Below, in pieces: positions 12,614-23,063 of a stretch of 64,000 nt of DNA; within the stretch, counting starts at the first letter, position 1; each line of letters opens with the position of its first letter. The notes under the pieces were generated by a model, which saw only the letters and a list, made by a program, of their open reading frames with translations, was not told the origin of the DNA and searched no databases. Source of the DNA: Congeria kusceri. Its lineage: Eukaryota; Mollusca; Bivalvia; Myida; Dreissenidae. Position numbers and translations under genes: made by a program. The stretch covers positions 66,994,320 to 67,058,319 of the forward strand of contig CM051032.1 of the NCBI GenBank assembly GCA_027627225.1, given 5' to 3'.

Positions 12614-13401
12614 TTTTCTTGAGCCTAAGTCTGTTCTTTATTCTTAAGCCTAAGAGTGGGTTGGTGAAATCGGGGCCAGGAACTATTTTCAGTTATCATA
12701 TATATCAGTGAAATTTATTTCATAATCTCCACTATCCGGTTACAAATGGGAGTTTTTAACGATGAAAAGTTTTTTTCTTTGAATTCAAAAACGATGCCAA
12801 TGCAAGACACTGTCTAAAAGCATAATTTGGTTTAGAATGACTTGCAATTAATATTCACAGTAATGACTTTTGCTAAAACACACGTTCGACCATTTGTGAC
12901 TCATACCCCGTATATCATATTGCATTGTCTTTTAAACTATTCCCGGACGTCTTTGAAGTGTCAAACTAATGTTTCCACTGCATTTACCCATTTGTTAACA
13001 AATATTGAAACATTGTATCGTTTTTACTTATCTCATGGGTTGATATTGTTTCGCACGATCGGGCATGTCAGAAATTCAATTGTCCTCAGACTATAGCAGA
13101 CTTCTTTCGGTCTGATCGAATATCGGCCTATTGTCTTTAGTGATTTTCATTTTCTTTGGTCTAGATTTTCATTTCATTTAAGGCTCTATAATTACGACTT
13201 CAAAACTTTTCATCGAGGTGTTCTGATTTCAGCTGTTTTTGTGAATTCAATATTTCACATTTAAATCACATTTGCATGCGCTGATTTGCTTCGTAGATTT
13301 AAGAGAGACTGTTCGTACTTTATAAATTTATTTCGGGTCTCTTTCGTTACGCACTGACTAAAAACACGTTTTATATGATATTAAAACGTCAACAGCGACA
13401 T
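12614..13401. other. No gene seen
   Basis: AT-rich sequence. An 84-codon frame at 12842-13096 has no recognisable domain. Confidence 0.4.
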
Positions 13402-13621
13402 TGAGGCGTGTCGTGGGAAAACCGGGCTTAATGCATGTGCGTAAAGCGTCGTCCCGGATTTGCCTGTGCAGTCCGCACTCCGGGACGGCACTTTCAGCCT
13501 ACAGTGGATTTATGCTTAGAAGAGACTTCCTTGAAACAGAAAATACCATAAAAACGGAAAGTGCCGTCCCGGACTAGCCTGTGTGGACTGCATTAAGTCC
13601 GGTTTTCCCATGACATGCCTC
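13402..13621. mobile_element. Foldback MITE, family M2, copy 3
   Basis: Complete but shortened copy from GAGGCGTGTCGTGGGAAAAC to CCCATGACATGCCTC, with the characteristic interior CTTGAAACAGAAAATACCAT. Confidence 0.85.
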
Positions 13622-13642
13622 AGTTTATTTATCGAAAACAAT

Positions 13643-13667
13643 GCATATATATATATATATATATATT
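13643..13667. repeat. (TA)n microsatellite
   Basis: About twelve AT dinucleotides following GCATATATAT. Confidence 0.9.
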
Positions 13668-14035
13668 CGATACAGACCCGTTATTCTACATCAACGGCTA
13701 CATTCGGTTTTGAATTAGAAAATAATAACTGTGCATGTGCAACAATCGACCTGACTCGTCGAGACGCTGTATATACCTGTGCTATTATATTTTGCTGCGC
13801 ACCAAAGTATTACTTTTGTTTTAAATTGATCTCTTTATACACATTAATTGACATAAGTTATTCTCAACATTTATTATAATATTTTAAAAACTATACTGAC
13901 ATCATTAGAATACATGGATGGTTTTTCGTTATAATTTTCACATGAAATAAATATAACTGTAATTAAAACTGTTTCTACTTCACTTGAATTGGAAACTAGT
14001 TTTATTTTTGACAAAAGTCTTAAATTGTGCTATGG
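13668..14035. other. No gene seen
   Basis: AT-rich. The open frame crossing 13583-13879 starts in the M2 copy and the TA tract and is not credible as a gene. Confidence 0.4.
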
Positions 14036-14039
14036 GGCA

Positions 14040-14165
14040 GTAAGAAAAACACGCCTGTCGGAAATGGTGACCACTAACCAAACATGCGACAGGAGCTTGA
14101 GTTGAACCCCGATCCTCTAGAAAGTAAGCGCGCATATATCAACCCTGCCACTTGCCCCTAGAACT
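14040..14165 (-). mobile_element. tRNA-derived SINE fragment (S3 type)
   Basis: Degenerate tRNA-like head read on the minus strand, with GGTTCAACTCAAGCTC-type B-box remains, plus ACCACTAACCAAACATGCGA. The latter is shared with 43700-43870 (ACCACCAACCAAACTCCCG). Both look like copies of one SINE; the degree of decay limits confidence. Confidence 0.45.
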
Positions 14166-14184
14166 ACCCTTAGTCCAAGCATTA

Positions 14185-14965
14185 GCTCTAGCCATAACCC
14201 TAACCCTAAACCCTAACCCTAACCATAGCCCTAACCCTAGTCCTAACCCTGACATTGACCGTAGCCCTAACCCTAACCGTAGCCCTAGCCCTAACCATAG
14301 ACCTAACCCTGACCGTAGACCTAACCCTAGCCCTAACCGTAGACTTAACCCTGACCGTAGCCCTAGCCCTAACCGTAAACTTAGCCCTAACCTTACCGTA
14401 GCCCTAACCCTAACCGTAGCTGCCTTAACCCTAACCCTAAACCTAACCCTAACCGTAGCCCTAACCCTAACCGTAGCCCTAACCCTATCCTATACCTAGT
14501 CCTGACCGTAGACCTAGCCCTAACCTCAACCGTAGACTTTAGCCCTAACCTTAACCGTAGACCTAGCCCTGACCGTAGACCTAACCCTCACCGTGGACCG
14601 AGCCTTAACCATAACCGTAGCCCTAACCCTGACCGTAGAACTAACGCTAACCGTAGACCGAGCCCTAACCATAACCCTAACCCTAACCCTGACCGTAGAG
14701 CTAACCCTTACCTAGACCTAGCCCTGACCGAAGACCTAGCCCTAACCGCAACCTTAAAGCAAGCCCTAACCTTAACCGTAGCCATAACCCTGACCGTAGG
14801 CCTAACCCTAACCGTAGACCTAACCCTCACCGTAGACCTAGCTCTAACCCTAACCGTAGCCCTAACCCTGAACGTAGAACTTACGCTAACCGTAGACCTA
14901 GCCCTAACCCTAACTGTAGCACTAATCCTAGCCCCAGCACTAGCCCTAGCCCTAAATCTAGCCTT
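14185..14965. repeat. Degenerate telomere-like CCCTAA array
   Basis: About 780 bp built from 6-bp units of CCCTAA and variants CCGTAG, CCATAG, CCTGAC and CCGTAGAC. Exact CCCTAACCCTAACC stretches occur near 14195-14225 and 14670-14690. TTAGGG is the usual molluscan telomere unit, so this is an interstitial telomere-related array. It runs straight into a SINE. The Pro/Asn-rich and Arg/Val-rich frames across it are artefacts. Confidence 0.9.
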
Positions 14966-15009
14966 AACCACTGCGATAGCCTTGTATACCTGCTACATGC
15001 GACCTGTGT

Positions 15010-15268
15010 TGCGGATCCGAGGTCTAGTGGTAACACTTTACAACCAATGGGTCGCAGGTTCGAGCACACGCTACACCCTAACCTACAAACAAGTCTTTTG
15101 CATGAGACGTTAAACCGAGGTGCAGTGTACTAGGTGCTTCACACCGGGCACCCAGGGTCGTCTCTGAAACGGGACGTCTTCTGTATCTTGCACTACCCCC
15201 GTTTACCCAACTAACAAGTCTTCTTGGGCGATGGCCATATGGGATAAAATGCCGTTGCACTCAATACA
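15010..15268 (+). mobile_element. tRNA-derived SINE, family S1, copy 1
   Basis: Head with Pol III-like boxes (GAGGTCTAGTGGTAACAC and GCAGGTTCGAGCACACG), then a body with ATGAGACGTTAAACCGAGGT, CTGTATCTTGCACTACCC, CCAACTAACAAGTCTT and GGCGATGGCCATATGGGA. It ends near a (CA)n tail at 15278-15300. The same head and body recur at 17594-17843. Confidence 0.8.
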
Positions 15269-15277
15269 AATGTACTA

Positions 15278-15300
15278 CACACACACGCACACACACACAT
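15278..15300. repeat. (CA)n microsatellite
   Basis: CACACACACGCACACACACA, directly after the SINE and probably its expanded tail. Confidence 0.85.
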
Positions 15301-16229
15301 GCGACCCGTGCTTATGTAACCGGCGCGCATTAGGGGCCACACCAGTAGAGGTTGACATTCTGCGCAGCTTGTCGCGTGCAAATGGAATCTGATGTCAGCG
15401 TTCTGTTGGTGTCCGATACCTATACAAAACTGTTAGTTCTCGTGCACGAAAACCGGTGGAGATTGTTTTCATCGACGTCAATTCAGCGGGGGATTTTTTT
15501 CAATGTGGGTCATACTAATTATCTTGTTATTATTCCATATCTTATTGACAAAAGTGTTTATTTATTGGTAACTTACAGAAAAATATAAGTTGAATAAACG
15601 ATATGATAAGTATAAAACACTGATTGGTAACTGTTCATTACTACACTCCATGTATTTAACAATTAAACGACAGACAATACAATATTGCAAATTGAAAATA
15701 CATAGCTTTACAAATATGTCTGTGCATAAATTGTCAAAGGACAAAAGAGACAATAAACTTAAGCCTTTAAATGTTAGTTCCACGTGACGATTTCATTGAG
15801 ACTTTCGTTGCAATAATTCAATCATTGATTTCTTACCACACAGATTCTTGCGGAAATACGTCACAACTCACGTGCACGGTAGCACGTGCATTCTAATAGC
15901 ATCAACGTTATTAACCGTGATAATTCAGTATTAAAAGTCACACACCGTATTGTCTTTATTTGCATGAACTCCACATCCTTATACCAGAGATAAGACATTT
16001 GCAAAGCAACCTAGGACATACCTGCAAATATAAAGTTCCTGGTTTCATGGTTTGGTTATTACAATAATAAGCTGCTGATGGTTGGGTTTAATGGCTCCAA
16101 TCAACTGACATTGAACTTCTATACGATCTTCGTGATGAGAGCGTTATAAAATCGACCTTGACATCCCTGTCCTACTTATGCCATAGCCCTTGATGTTACG
16201 GCGTAAATACGTATGCCAGTGCTGCTTTT
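15301..16229. other. No gene seen
   Basis: Frames at 15352-15588 and the overlapping pair at 15562-15787 have no recognisable domain. No repeat family is recognised. Confidence 0.4.
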
Positions 16230-16720
16230 GTTGTTGGTGCTGTAGCTGCTCGTATTGTTGCTTCTTCTATGATTACTGATGCTGCTACTAACGCTTCAAG
16301 TGCGGCTCCTGCTGCTACTGCTGTTGTTACTACTGTTGCTACTGCTGCTGCTACTAACACTTCAAGTGTTGCTCCTGCTGCTACTGCTGTTGTTACTACT
16401 GTTGCTACTGCTGCTGCTACTAACACTTCAATCGCTGCTCCTGCTGCTACTGCTGTTGTTACTACTGTTGCTACTGCTGCTGCTACTAACACTTCCAGTG
16501 TTGCTCCTGCTGCTACTGCTGTTGTTACTACTGTTGCTACTGCTGCTGCTACTAACACTTCAATCGCTGCTACTGCTGCTACTGCTGTTGTTACTACTGT
16601 CGCTACTGCTGCTGCTACTAACGCTTCAAGTGCTGCTTCTGCTGCTGCTTCTGCTGCTACTACTGTTGCAGCTATTGCTGCTGCTGCTACCACAGTTGCT
16701 ACTGCTGGTGATGTCTGTTG
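16230..16720. repeat. 66-bp GCT-rich minisatellite
   Basis: About five units of 66 bp in a GCT/ACT-rich tract. Alternate units differ in the same place (TTCAAGTGTTGCT versus TTCAATCGCTGCT), so a 132-bp dimer is the higher-order unit. Three frames stay open for 150-165 codons (Ala/Thr/Val, poly-Leu and the minus-strand equivalent). That is expected of a repeat whose length is a multiple of three and which lacks stop triplets. It is not evidence of a protein. Confidence 0.92.
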
Positions 16721-16769
16721 CTAGTTTAAACCTTTTTATTTTAGCTCGATTGCATCGAAAGCCTTAGGC

Positions 16770-16905
16770 TTATAGAGACACTCTCGGGTCCGTTTCCTGA
16801 AATGAACCAGTACTTGGTGTCTTTGAGAACGCTCCCTGAGTGGGGATCGAACCCAGGACCTTTCGGTCGCAAGGCGGAAACCATATCCACTACACCATTG
16901 TGACA
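16770..16905 (-). mobile_element. tRNA-derived SINE, family S2, copy 1
   Basis: Read on the minus strand, a tRNA-like head with A box TGGTGTAGTGG and a perfect B box GGTTCGATCCC is followed by GACACCAAGTACTGGTTCAT, AGGAAACGGACC and GAGAGTGTCTCTATAAGCC. The acceptor arms do not pair, so this is a SINE, not a tRNA gene. Related copies lie at 19836-19992 and 61545-61725. Confidence 0.8.
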
Positions 16906-17160
16906 TGGCTGTTGTTGCTATTTTAGTTGATGTTGCTACTACTGTTACTACTGCTGCTGCTGCTTTTGCTGCTACTGTTGCTTCTTATCACACCACCACC
17001 ATTTGGCTTATTCTTGCTAAAGGTATTATTACAGCATTTAACACAATTTTTGTTGAATATGTGACGATGGCTATAATAGTAATGCTGCTGCTACAACAAC
17101 TGCTTTCTGTCTTCAACATTTATAAATTAATGTCAGATTTAATAATATGTAACATATAGA
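16906..17160. repeat. GCT/ACT-rich tail
   Basis: Further low-complexity TGCTACTACTGTTACTACTG sequence, probably part of the minisatellite domain split by the SINE, followed by AT-rich DNA. Confidence 0.5.
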
Positions 17161-17181
17161 CGATATTTATTAATTTCGGAT

Positions 17182-17284
17182 TAAGATCGTATTTTATTTC
17201 ACGAGTGTTCATAGAAATGAGTAGCACAGCCATGAGTGAAAAACATATTTTGAATGATCAGGAGTGAAATAAAATACGATCTTA
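17182..17284. mobile_element. Inverted-repeat element
   Basis: A perfect 21-bp inverted repeat: from TAAGATCGTATTTTATTTCA at 17182-17202 to its complement at 17264-17284. It bounds a 61-bp loop, and imperfect pairing continues outside (TTTCGGAT against ACAACGAAAT). Consistent with a small foldback MITE. Confidence 0.75.
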
Positions 17285-17463
17285 CAACGAAATACACAAA
17301 TTTTCTTTTTATTGTATACTTTTTTTCCACCGTTATATTACATTTAAATTGCTATCTTTTGGAAAATATCGCGGGACTTATAACGTCATGATGTCAAAAA
17401 GATGACAATTTTGAATCCGGCGTCGTTGACGATCTGTTTCATTTACTATATTAAATCGAGAAC

Positions 17464-17527
17464 CAGTGTGAAACAGTGAACATAAACAGGGTGGTAATTT
17501 TCACTGTTTCAAACAGTGAATTACCCA
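17464..17527. repeat. Short inverted repeats around TTCACTGTTTC
   Basis: GTGAAACAGTGAA, TTCACTGTTTC and AAACAGTGAATTACC form nested hairpins. Confidence 0.6.
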
Positions 17528-17593
17528 TTTTATTTCATTGATATTTCCCAATAAATCACTGGAAAGCACAAAAATAAAAAGTTTAACTTGTAG

Positions 17594-17843
17594 TAACGGA
17601 TCCGTGACTATTGGTAACACACTGGTTTCACACCCCAGTTTGAGCCCCCGCAACTTCCTAACCTACTAACTCGTGCTTCGCACAAGAGTGTACTATTGGT
17701 GTTTCAAACCGGGAACTAGAAAAACCGAGCGTCCCTTCGGGAGCGGTAGGTCTCCAGTATCTTGTACTGTACCTCATGTAAGCAACTAACAAGTATTTAG
17801 GGGACATTGGCCATGTGGGAGAGAACCCATCAACCCCCAAACA
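17594..17843 (+). mobile_element. tRNA-derived SINE, family S1, copy 2
   Basis: Aligns with 15010-15268 over its length. The head is CGGATCCGTGACTATTGGTA with CCCAGTTTGAGCCCC. The body has CAGTATCTTGTACTGTACC, GCAACTAACAAGTATTTAG and GACATTGGCCATGTGGGA. The minus-strand 60-codon frame inside is not a gene. Confidence 0.8.
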
Positions 17844-18048
17844 GAGATTTGACTTGTTCTGAGCATTGCTCGAATCAAATCCCTGCCGGCAAGAACGTCC
17901 ACGTGACCATGGTCAGATCACGTGGTGTAAATTAAAATGGTGGCAAGCAGAAGAACACAAAATGGACACCGTACAAATCCTTGTGAAGTTTTGTTAACCC
18001 TGTTTATAGTTATCTCTTGTTCTTTTTGATTTTAAATCTCAGTATATA

Positions 18049-18295
18049 CACTCAACAAAATTATAACGCACCAATTGACTGGTAACAAATGGAAATTGTT
18101 GTATTTTCTTTATTTATAAGAATTTAAGCTTTATATGTCAGCTATGATTATTTGAGTTTATACACGCATGTGTACATACCAAAATATGCGAAAAATGCAA
18201 AAGAATTTCGTGTTTACCATGGCGCAGCTGAAATTCTTTTTTATAAATAAAAAATGCAACAATTCCCATTAGGTGCGTTATAAATTTGTTGAGTG
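18049..18295. mobile_element. Mariner-like MITE with TA duplication
   Basis: 247-bp element with long inverted arms. The left end CACTCAACAAAATTATAACG and right end CGTTATAAATTTGTTGAGTG match in 23 of 24 outer positions. Pairing continues inward for about 75 bp with small gaps (AATGGAAATTGTTG against CAACAATTCCCATT). It is flanked by TA on both sides (18047-18048 and 18296-18297), as expected for Tc1/mariner-type insertion. It is nearly a complete hairpin. Confidence 0.88.
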
Positions 18296-18347
18296 TATGT
18301 CTGGAACAATAATGCAAAATTTCTAAGAGAGTTTTCTATCAATATCA

Positions 18348-18802
18348 TTAAGTGTACCTGTTCACAGATTGGCAAATTGATAATTTTCAAAATTCCATAG
18401 ATCCCAAAAAGAAAAATACATTATATATTAAAACAAGCGAAAAAGCACTACTGACAAAGAAATATATTGGAAATATTGTGTCGTTTATGAATAATCATCA
18501 ATTGAAGCGGTTAAAATTATAAATCGTTTGTAACGCTTTTCGTCGGTATTTTGGAAAACACGTGTATCACACATAGCGTTAAAAATCCACTACTGTTATT
18601 AAAAGTTTTGGTGGCCGAGTGGTTGCACGACACATTTTTGATATTTTGATCCCGGCGGTCTGAGGTTCGAGTTCCAGCGAAGGCAAATCTTTGAATTAGA
18701 TATTTTTTCTTTGTATAATTTTTGTTTCTGATTAGTCCAATTGCTTTAGTTTATGCTGTTAAGACATTAAATGATACAATCTGTGAACAAGGCCCTGTAA
18801 AA
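18348..18802 (+). mobile_element. TIR element with tRNA-like Pol III core, copy A
   Basis: Ends GTACCTGTTCACAGATTGGC and CAATCTGTGAACAAGGCCC are inverted. In the middle is a tRNA-like cassette with A box TGGCCGAGTGG (18612-18622) and B box GGTTCGAGTTC (18664-18674). Flanking blocks such as TTTATGAATAATCATCA and GTTTGTAACGC are shared with the other copies. Outer bases are decayed, so a target duplication cannot be read. The acceptor stem does not pair, so I do not call a tRNA. Confidence 0.8.
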
Positions 18803-19075
18803 GAAAATCACAAATTTCTAAAGATAAACCTTCTCGGTTACGGCAGTGGTTCTTTCATCTCCAAGGGGAAGTAGCCTCGGAGAATCCCTATACTCCATAC
18901 AAACTCACCTTAACGATAACATAGCCGGGTAGGCAAGGTGTCCGGGTAGCGGGTAAATCGTGATCCGCTCGTCACGATCCCCCTGATAAGGCCCGGACCC
19001 TTGTCATCGCGCCGTCACCTTCCCGTTCCTATCTAGGACTGTGTGACTTACATGGCTGCTGATAAGTGCAGGCTA
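18803..19075. other. No gene seen
   Basis: Short stretch between two copies of the same element family, with no further recognised feature. Confidence 0.4.
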
Positions 19076-19079
19076 TTAA

Positions 19080-19546
19080 AGGGACCTGTTCACAGATTTA
19101 CAAATTGACAATGTTTCAACATTTTGTCACCGATTCCAAAAATAAAAGAACAGTGAACAAAAGGGATTAGAATAACACTACGGACTGAGTAAAATATACT
19201 GAAAAAACCGTTTCGTTTATGAGTAATCATCAGTTGAAAGATAAAATTAAAAGCGTTGATGGAATAATTTGGAGTGTTTCTGTTGTTTTCGTTGAAATAT
19301 TGGACAATACGTGGAACACTTACATTAAGTAAATAATGCAGGATGATATATAGAATGGCCGAGTGGTTAAGGCCATAGCCTTTTAATCCGGAAGTCCCGG
19401 GTTCGAACCCCGGTGGGACTTTTCTTTTCTTTTTTGTCTAAATATTTTTTTAGTTATTATACTTGAGCTTTTTAGTTCTGATGCTTAAATCTGTCAAGTT
19501 AAGACATTTAATGGCATACTTCAAAACATGCTTTGAACAAGTCCCT
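19080..19546 (+). mobile_element. TIR element with tRNA-like Pol III core, copy B
   Basis: The best copy. TTAA (19076-19079) is followed by AGGGACCTGTTCACAG, and the right end AACAAGTCCCT is followed by TTAA (19547-19550). The centre has A box TGGCCGAGTGG (19356-19366), B box GGTTCGAACCC (19400-19410) and a well-paired T arm (CCGGG/CCCGG). The putative acceptor 3' half TGGGACT finds no partner in the 5' AGAATGG, so this is tRNA-derived rather than a functional tRNA. A T-rich run (TTTTCTTTTCTTTTTT) after the B box could terminate Pol III. Confidence 0.85.
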
Positions 19547-19835
19547 TTAATAGATGTGCAGCGTCTGTCCCATATCTTAGTAAGTGAACCCGTCGTACGG
19601 ATTATTTTTTAATATGTTTAGTGTCAGTAACGATTCTAGGACACAATATCCCCTTCATGGAACATTTAAAAATTAAGGACTGCGTTTAAAAATTATCCTA
19701 GGACCTCTCTGTTGTTGATATCTATACATACAAAGGTGTCATTAAAAGATCAAAAACAATTAAAACAAGTATCCATTTTCCTAGGAATATTTAGAAATAA
19801 TGTATTTCTCAGTACAATGAAATAACATATCCATA

Positions 19836-19992
19836 GCTACCGAACTGATATGGTGTCCCCCTTTTTATCAATAATTCGTGAGTTTGATCCCTATTCGGGG
19901 GGGGGGGGGGCGTCCGAATGATCGTTTTTAAAAGACATCAAATACTGGTTCTACCCAGGAAAAGGACTCGAAACTGTCTCTGTAAGCTTCAG
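19836..19992 (+). mobile_element. tRNA-derived SINE, family S2, copy 2
   Basis: Degraded head (GATATGGTGTCCCCC, then GTGAGTTTGATCCC), a 13-base poly-G run at 19899-19911, and the body AAATACTGGTTCTACCCAGG, AAAAGGACTCGAAACTGTCT, CTGTAAGCTT shared with 16770-16905. Confidence 0.65.
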
Positions 19993-20379
19993 ACGTTTGA
20001 CACAATCGAGCTTAAAATACATAGGGTTAAGCTAAGTAAACATACCGTTTCAGCCATTTCTTTGGATTGTGTTGAGATGTCATTTACGAATTGTGTTTTA
20101 ATTAATTAAGCTAAACATATCAACAGAATAAGGTCTTTTTGTAAACTTTTATATTTTTCTCAGATTTTATAACGTTTCGTTACTCGAAACAAAATCTGTG
20201 CAGAGACTGTTCGTACATTAATGTGAAAAATCCGCTTATGCATGTTGGTGATAATTACATATGCTCAATAAACTCGTTTTCAATTTGCATAGAACTTGGT
20301 GTGTCCTTGACAACGTGACCGTAGTGGCATTGTGAATGTAAGCCTATCAACCCTGCACATCAACTTACTGGTCTCCACG

Positions 20380-20735
20380 TGCGTGTTTGATTGCATGTTG
20401 AGTGCGTACGGTGCGTCTTTGCATTGAGTGTTTGCAGTGCGTGGTTGCAGTGCGGTTTGAGTGCGTGGTTGCAGTGCGTGGTTGCAGTATGTGGTTGCAG
20501 TGCGTGGTTGCAGTGCATGGTTGCAGTGCGTTGTAGTACGTGGTTGCAGTGCGTTGTTGCAGTGCAGTTTGAGTGCAAGGTTGCAGTGCGTGGTTGCAGA
20601 ACGTGGTTGCATAGCGTGGTTGCAGTTCGTGGTTGCAGTGCAAGGTTGCAGTGCGTGGTTGCAGAGCGTGTTTGAGTGCATGTTTGCAGTGCGTTGCAGT
20701 ACGTGGTTGCAGTGCATGTATGTGTGCGTCTTTGC
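20380..20735. repeat. 13-bp minisatellite GTGCGTGGTTGCA
   Basis: About 25 copies of a 13-bp unit with variants GTGCAAGGTTGCA, GTGCGTTGTTGCA and GTGCGGTTTGA. The period is not a multiple of three, so three units (39 bp) make a 13-residue repeat in every frame. This produces the Cys/Trp/Gln- and His/Asn/Thr-rich frames on both strands. Confidence 0.92.
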
Positions 20736-20740
20736 AGTTG

Positions 20741-22480
20741 TACATAAAATATACTCTCTCATTGTGTGTGTATATACTATGTTTTTATACATTGCTTATA
20801 GTCAATCTTAGTACATTAGTCATTTGTTCATAGGTCCAGAGTCTGTGTTCACATGTCTAAGTACCATTACTCAATGTTATTGTGAACATTTCGTCCTTCA
20901 CAAACGCTGTTTGCGTCCATTATTCAGTGAAGTCACGTGTGTCGTATTTGCGCCACTGGTCCTACTCTAATGAAGGCTGCAGGTTCATTCATTTTCAGAT
21001 TTATCAGCAACTGCATCAATCGGTTGCATAAAACAAATGACTTTCTTACTGGAATGAAGGAGATATATCAAGCCATCAAACAGTTCTTTCAGCCTTCATT
21101 TCTTACGCGCCTACGCCAAGTTTTAAAGGAACATTCACCTCTTCCGTAGAACCCTGGACTTCAGTATCAATTACACCTATTATCGCTGATAAAATCTTTC
21201 ATTACGGTGCAACGAGCACCGAGCTCTTGCACAGAATTACGTCGCATGACGTAACCGCGATTAAGATGGCTTTAATAGCCCACCTTATCTACCAATTTAT
21301 CTTCCGAGAGGACTCACTTTAAATGAAATTCCGTTGAATCTGGTAACATTTAAGGACTTTCTGAGCTATTAAAGAGAAGTTAGCTTTTACCTGTTATCTG
21401 TGTCGCTGGTCACAGCGTGTTTGTGCAAAGATTACATTGAGTTTGTCCGCTGTCAGAAATAATACAACTATTTGGGACAACCGTGTTTCGGATACGGCAA
21501 TAATGCGACACGATAACTGCGTTAATGCTGATGTATCTGTCCTATTTTGCTTGTATTAATAGTATCAGATCTTCAAACAATTTATGACTGGAATGAGGTC
21601 GTGTTATGAAATGAAACTTCCATCGGAATACAATCTACATTCATTTTCAGCGCACTTTGATGTGCACCAATTATATGAAATTGGTTGCAAACGAAATTCA
21701 GTGGTTGCGAACTAGCATTTGCCACACTTTGAGGTTTGAAAAACATGGTTTAAGTTATTTTATTTCTATATGTAGCCCATCGTTTTGGTATTTGCTGTAT
21801 AAATCTGCTTGTTATTAAGACACAACTAGAATGAGTCGGTCTAAATATATTATATATAATACAGTAGTTATAGTAATAAAACTAGTAATTTTATAGTATG
21901 CCCGTAAGTCGTCCAGTTGAAATATAATTATATATAGAAGTAATCAAAATACTGCGTAAAAAGACTTTCGGCGAGAAAAGGAAAGAAACCAAAATCAAGG
22001 GAAATTGAGTGCAAAAAAAACAACTTACATAAAGGAAACATTTTCCGGCTTGAATGAAATTGAATTTCTGCAACGCCATTTTTACACAAGACAAATCGAA
22101 TCACTAATTGTTATACTCCCTAGTTGTATATAGGTTTGTATACAAACTACTTAATGCAAACGCAATAATATGCATAACAGTCAACGTGTCGACGAATCCT
22201 GAGAGGGCCGAAATGTTCGATGGAACGTATCCATTTCGGGGTATCGATTGTTAGTGCTTCGTAGCCTGCAAAGTAAAAAAGTAGGTCACGCTATTCAATC
22301 TCTCGAAATCGCCCTACTAAAGACCGCTGCCTTCCGCCATCAGACTAAAAACTACGCACCAGCCAAATGACGGGCAAGCATTCTGTCCCCTTCTGTAATA
22401 ATAAATTAAGTTGTCAAAGCGCATTTTTGGATGTAAGCGTATAGTGTCAAAATCGACAACATCTTAGTTGTTCGTGAAAA
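20741..22480. other. No gene seen
   Basis: About 1.7 kb without recognisable coding sequence or repeat. A 70-codon frame at 20937-21149 and a 67-codon minus frame at 21891-22094 have no domain I know. Confidence 0.4.
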
Positions 22481-22484
22481 TTTA

Positions 22485-22566
22485 TATACGGCATTTGATC
22501 ATTTGCGTACATGTACGTAGTTTTGTATACGGCATTTGATTATTGGCGTACATGTACGTAGTTTTG
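22485..22566. repeat. 41-bp tandem duplication
   Basis: Two copies of TATACGGCATTTGATCATTT then GCGTACATGTACGTAGTTTTG, the second with ATTATTG for ATCATTTG. Each contains the palindrome GTACATGTAC. Confidence 0.85.
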
Positions 22567-22785
22567 TACGGGAAATGAGACATCAGGACAGTTGTAATCT
22601 GATGTTTATTTCAAGCCTATTCGTTTGTTAAGTTGCAAAAGGCACATTCGACAGCTGACTTTTGAATTGCATGTTTCTTCTTTCTAGAATAGAAATGAAA
22701 GGGCCTTATTCGCATATGTTCGTATGTTGTTAATTCCTCAATTGGCTTACCTAACATATTCTGTGTTGTGAAAAGCATACAATAT

Positions 22786-23063
22786 GCCCCCGCCAGGGCT
22801 CGAACCCACGACCTCGAAATCAAAAGTGCGTCACGCTACTAGATCAATGGGGCTTGCCTACCCGTGTTCAAAAACATATGCACGAAAACCATAACACACC
22901 TTGTATATTATTTGCCACTGCAATTAATGTTTATTCATGATGGACACATTATTTCCAATACATTTCTGGCCCAAGAATCGTATTTCTTTTCTTTTCCGAA
23001 TTGACGAAATATTGTTTGGAAAGTTGTCAATTTGCCAATCTATGAACAGGTCCATTTTAAGGA
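22786..23063 (-). mobile_element. Partial Pol III-core TIR element, copy D
   Basis: The right end AATTTGCCAATCTATGAACA, then GGTCCATTTTAAGGACC, matches the family at 18348 and 19080. A tRNA-like stretch on the minus strand (B box GGTTCGAGCCC, 22796-22806) lies inside. The left end is not recognisable. Confidence 0.55.

Noticed and set aside
16279..16767. Poly-Leu or Ala/Thr protein genes
   Set aside because: Several frames on both strands are open because the repeat lacks stop triplets. No splice signals or domain.
19355..19435. Functional tRNA gene
   Set aside because: A and B boxes and T arm are good, but the acceptor stem does not pair and the anticodon arm is poor. It lies inside a repeated TIR element.
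20280..20833. Cys/Trp- or His/Asn-rich repeat proteins
   Set aside because: Overlapping frames on both strands come from the 13-bp minisatellite.
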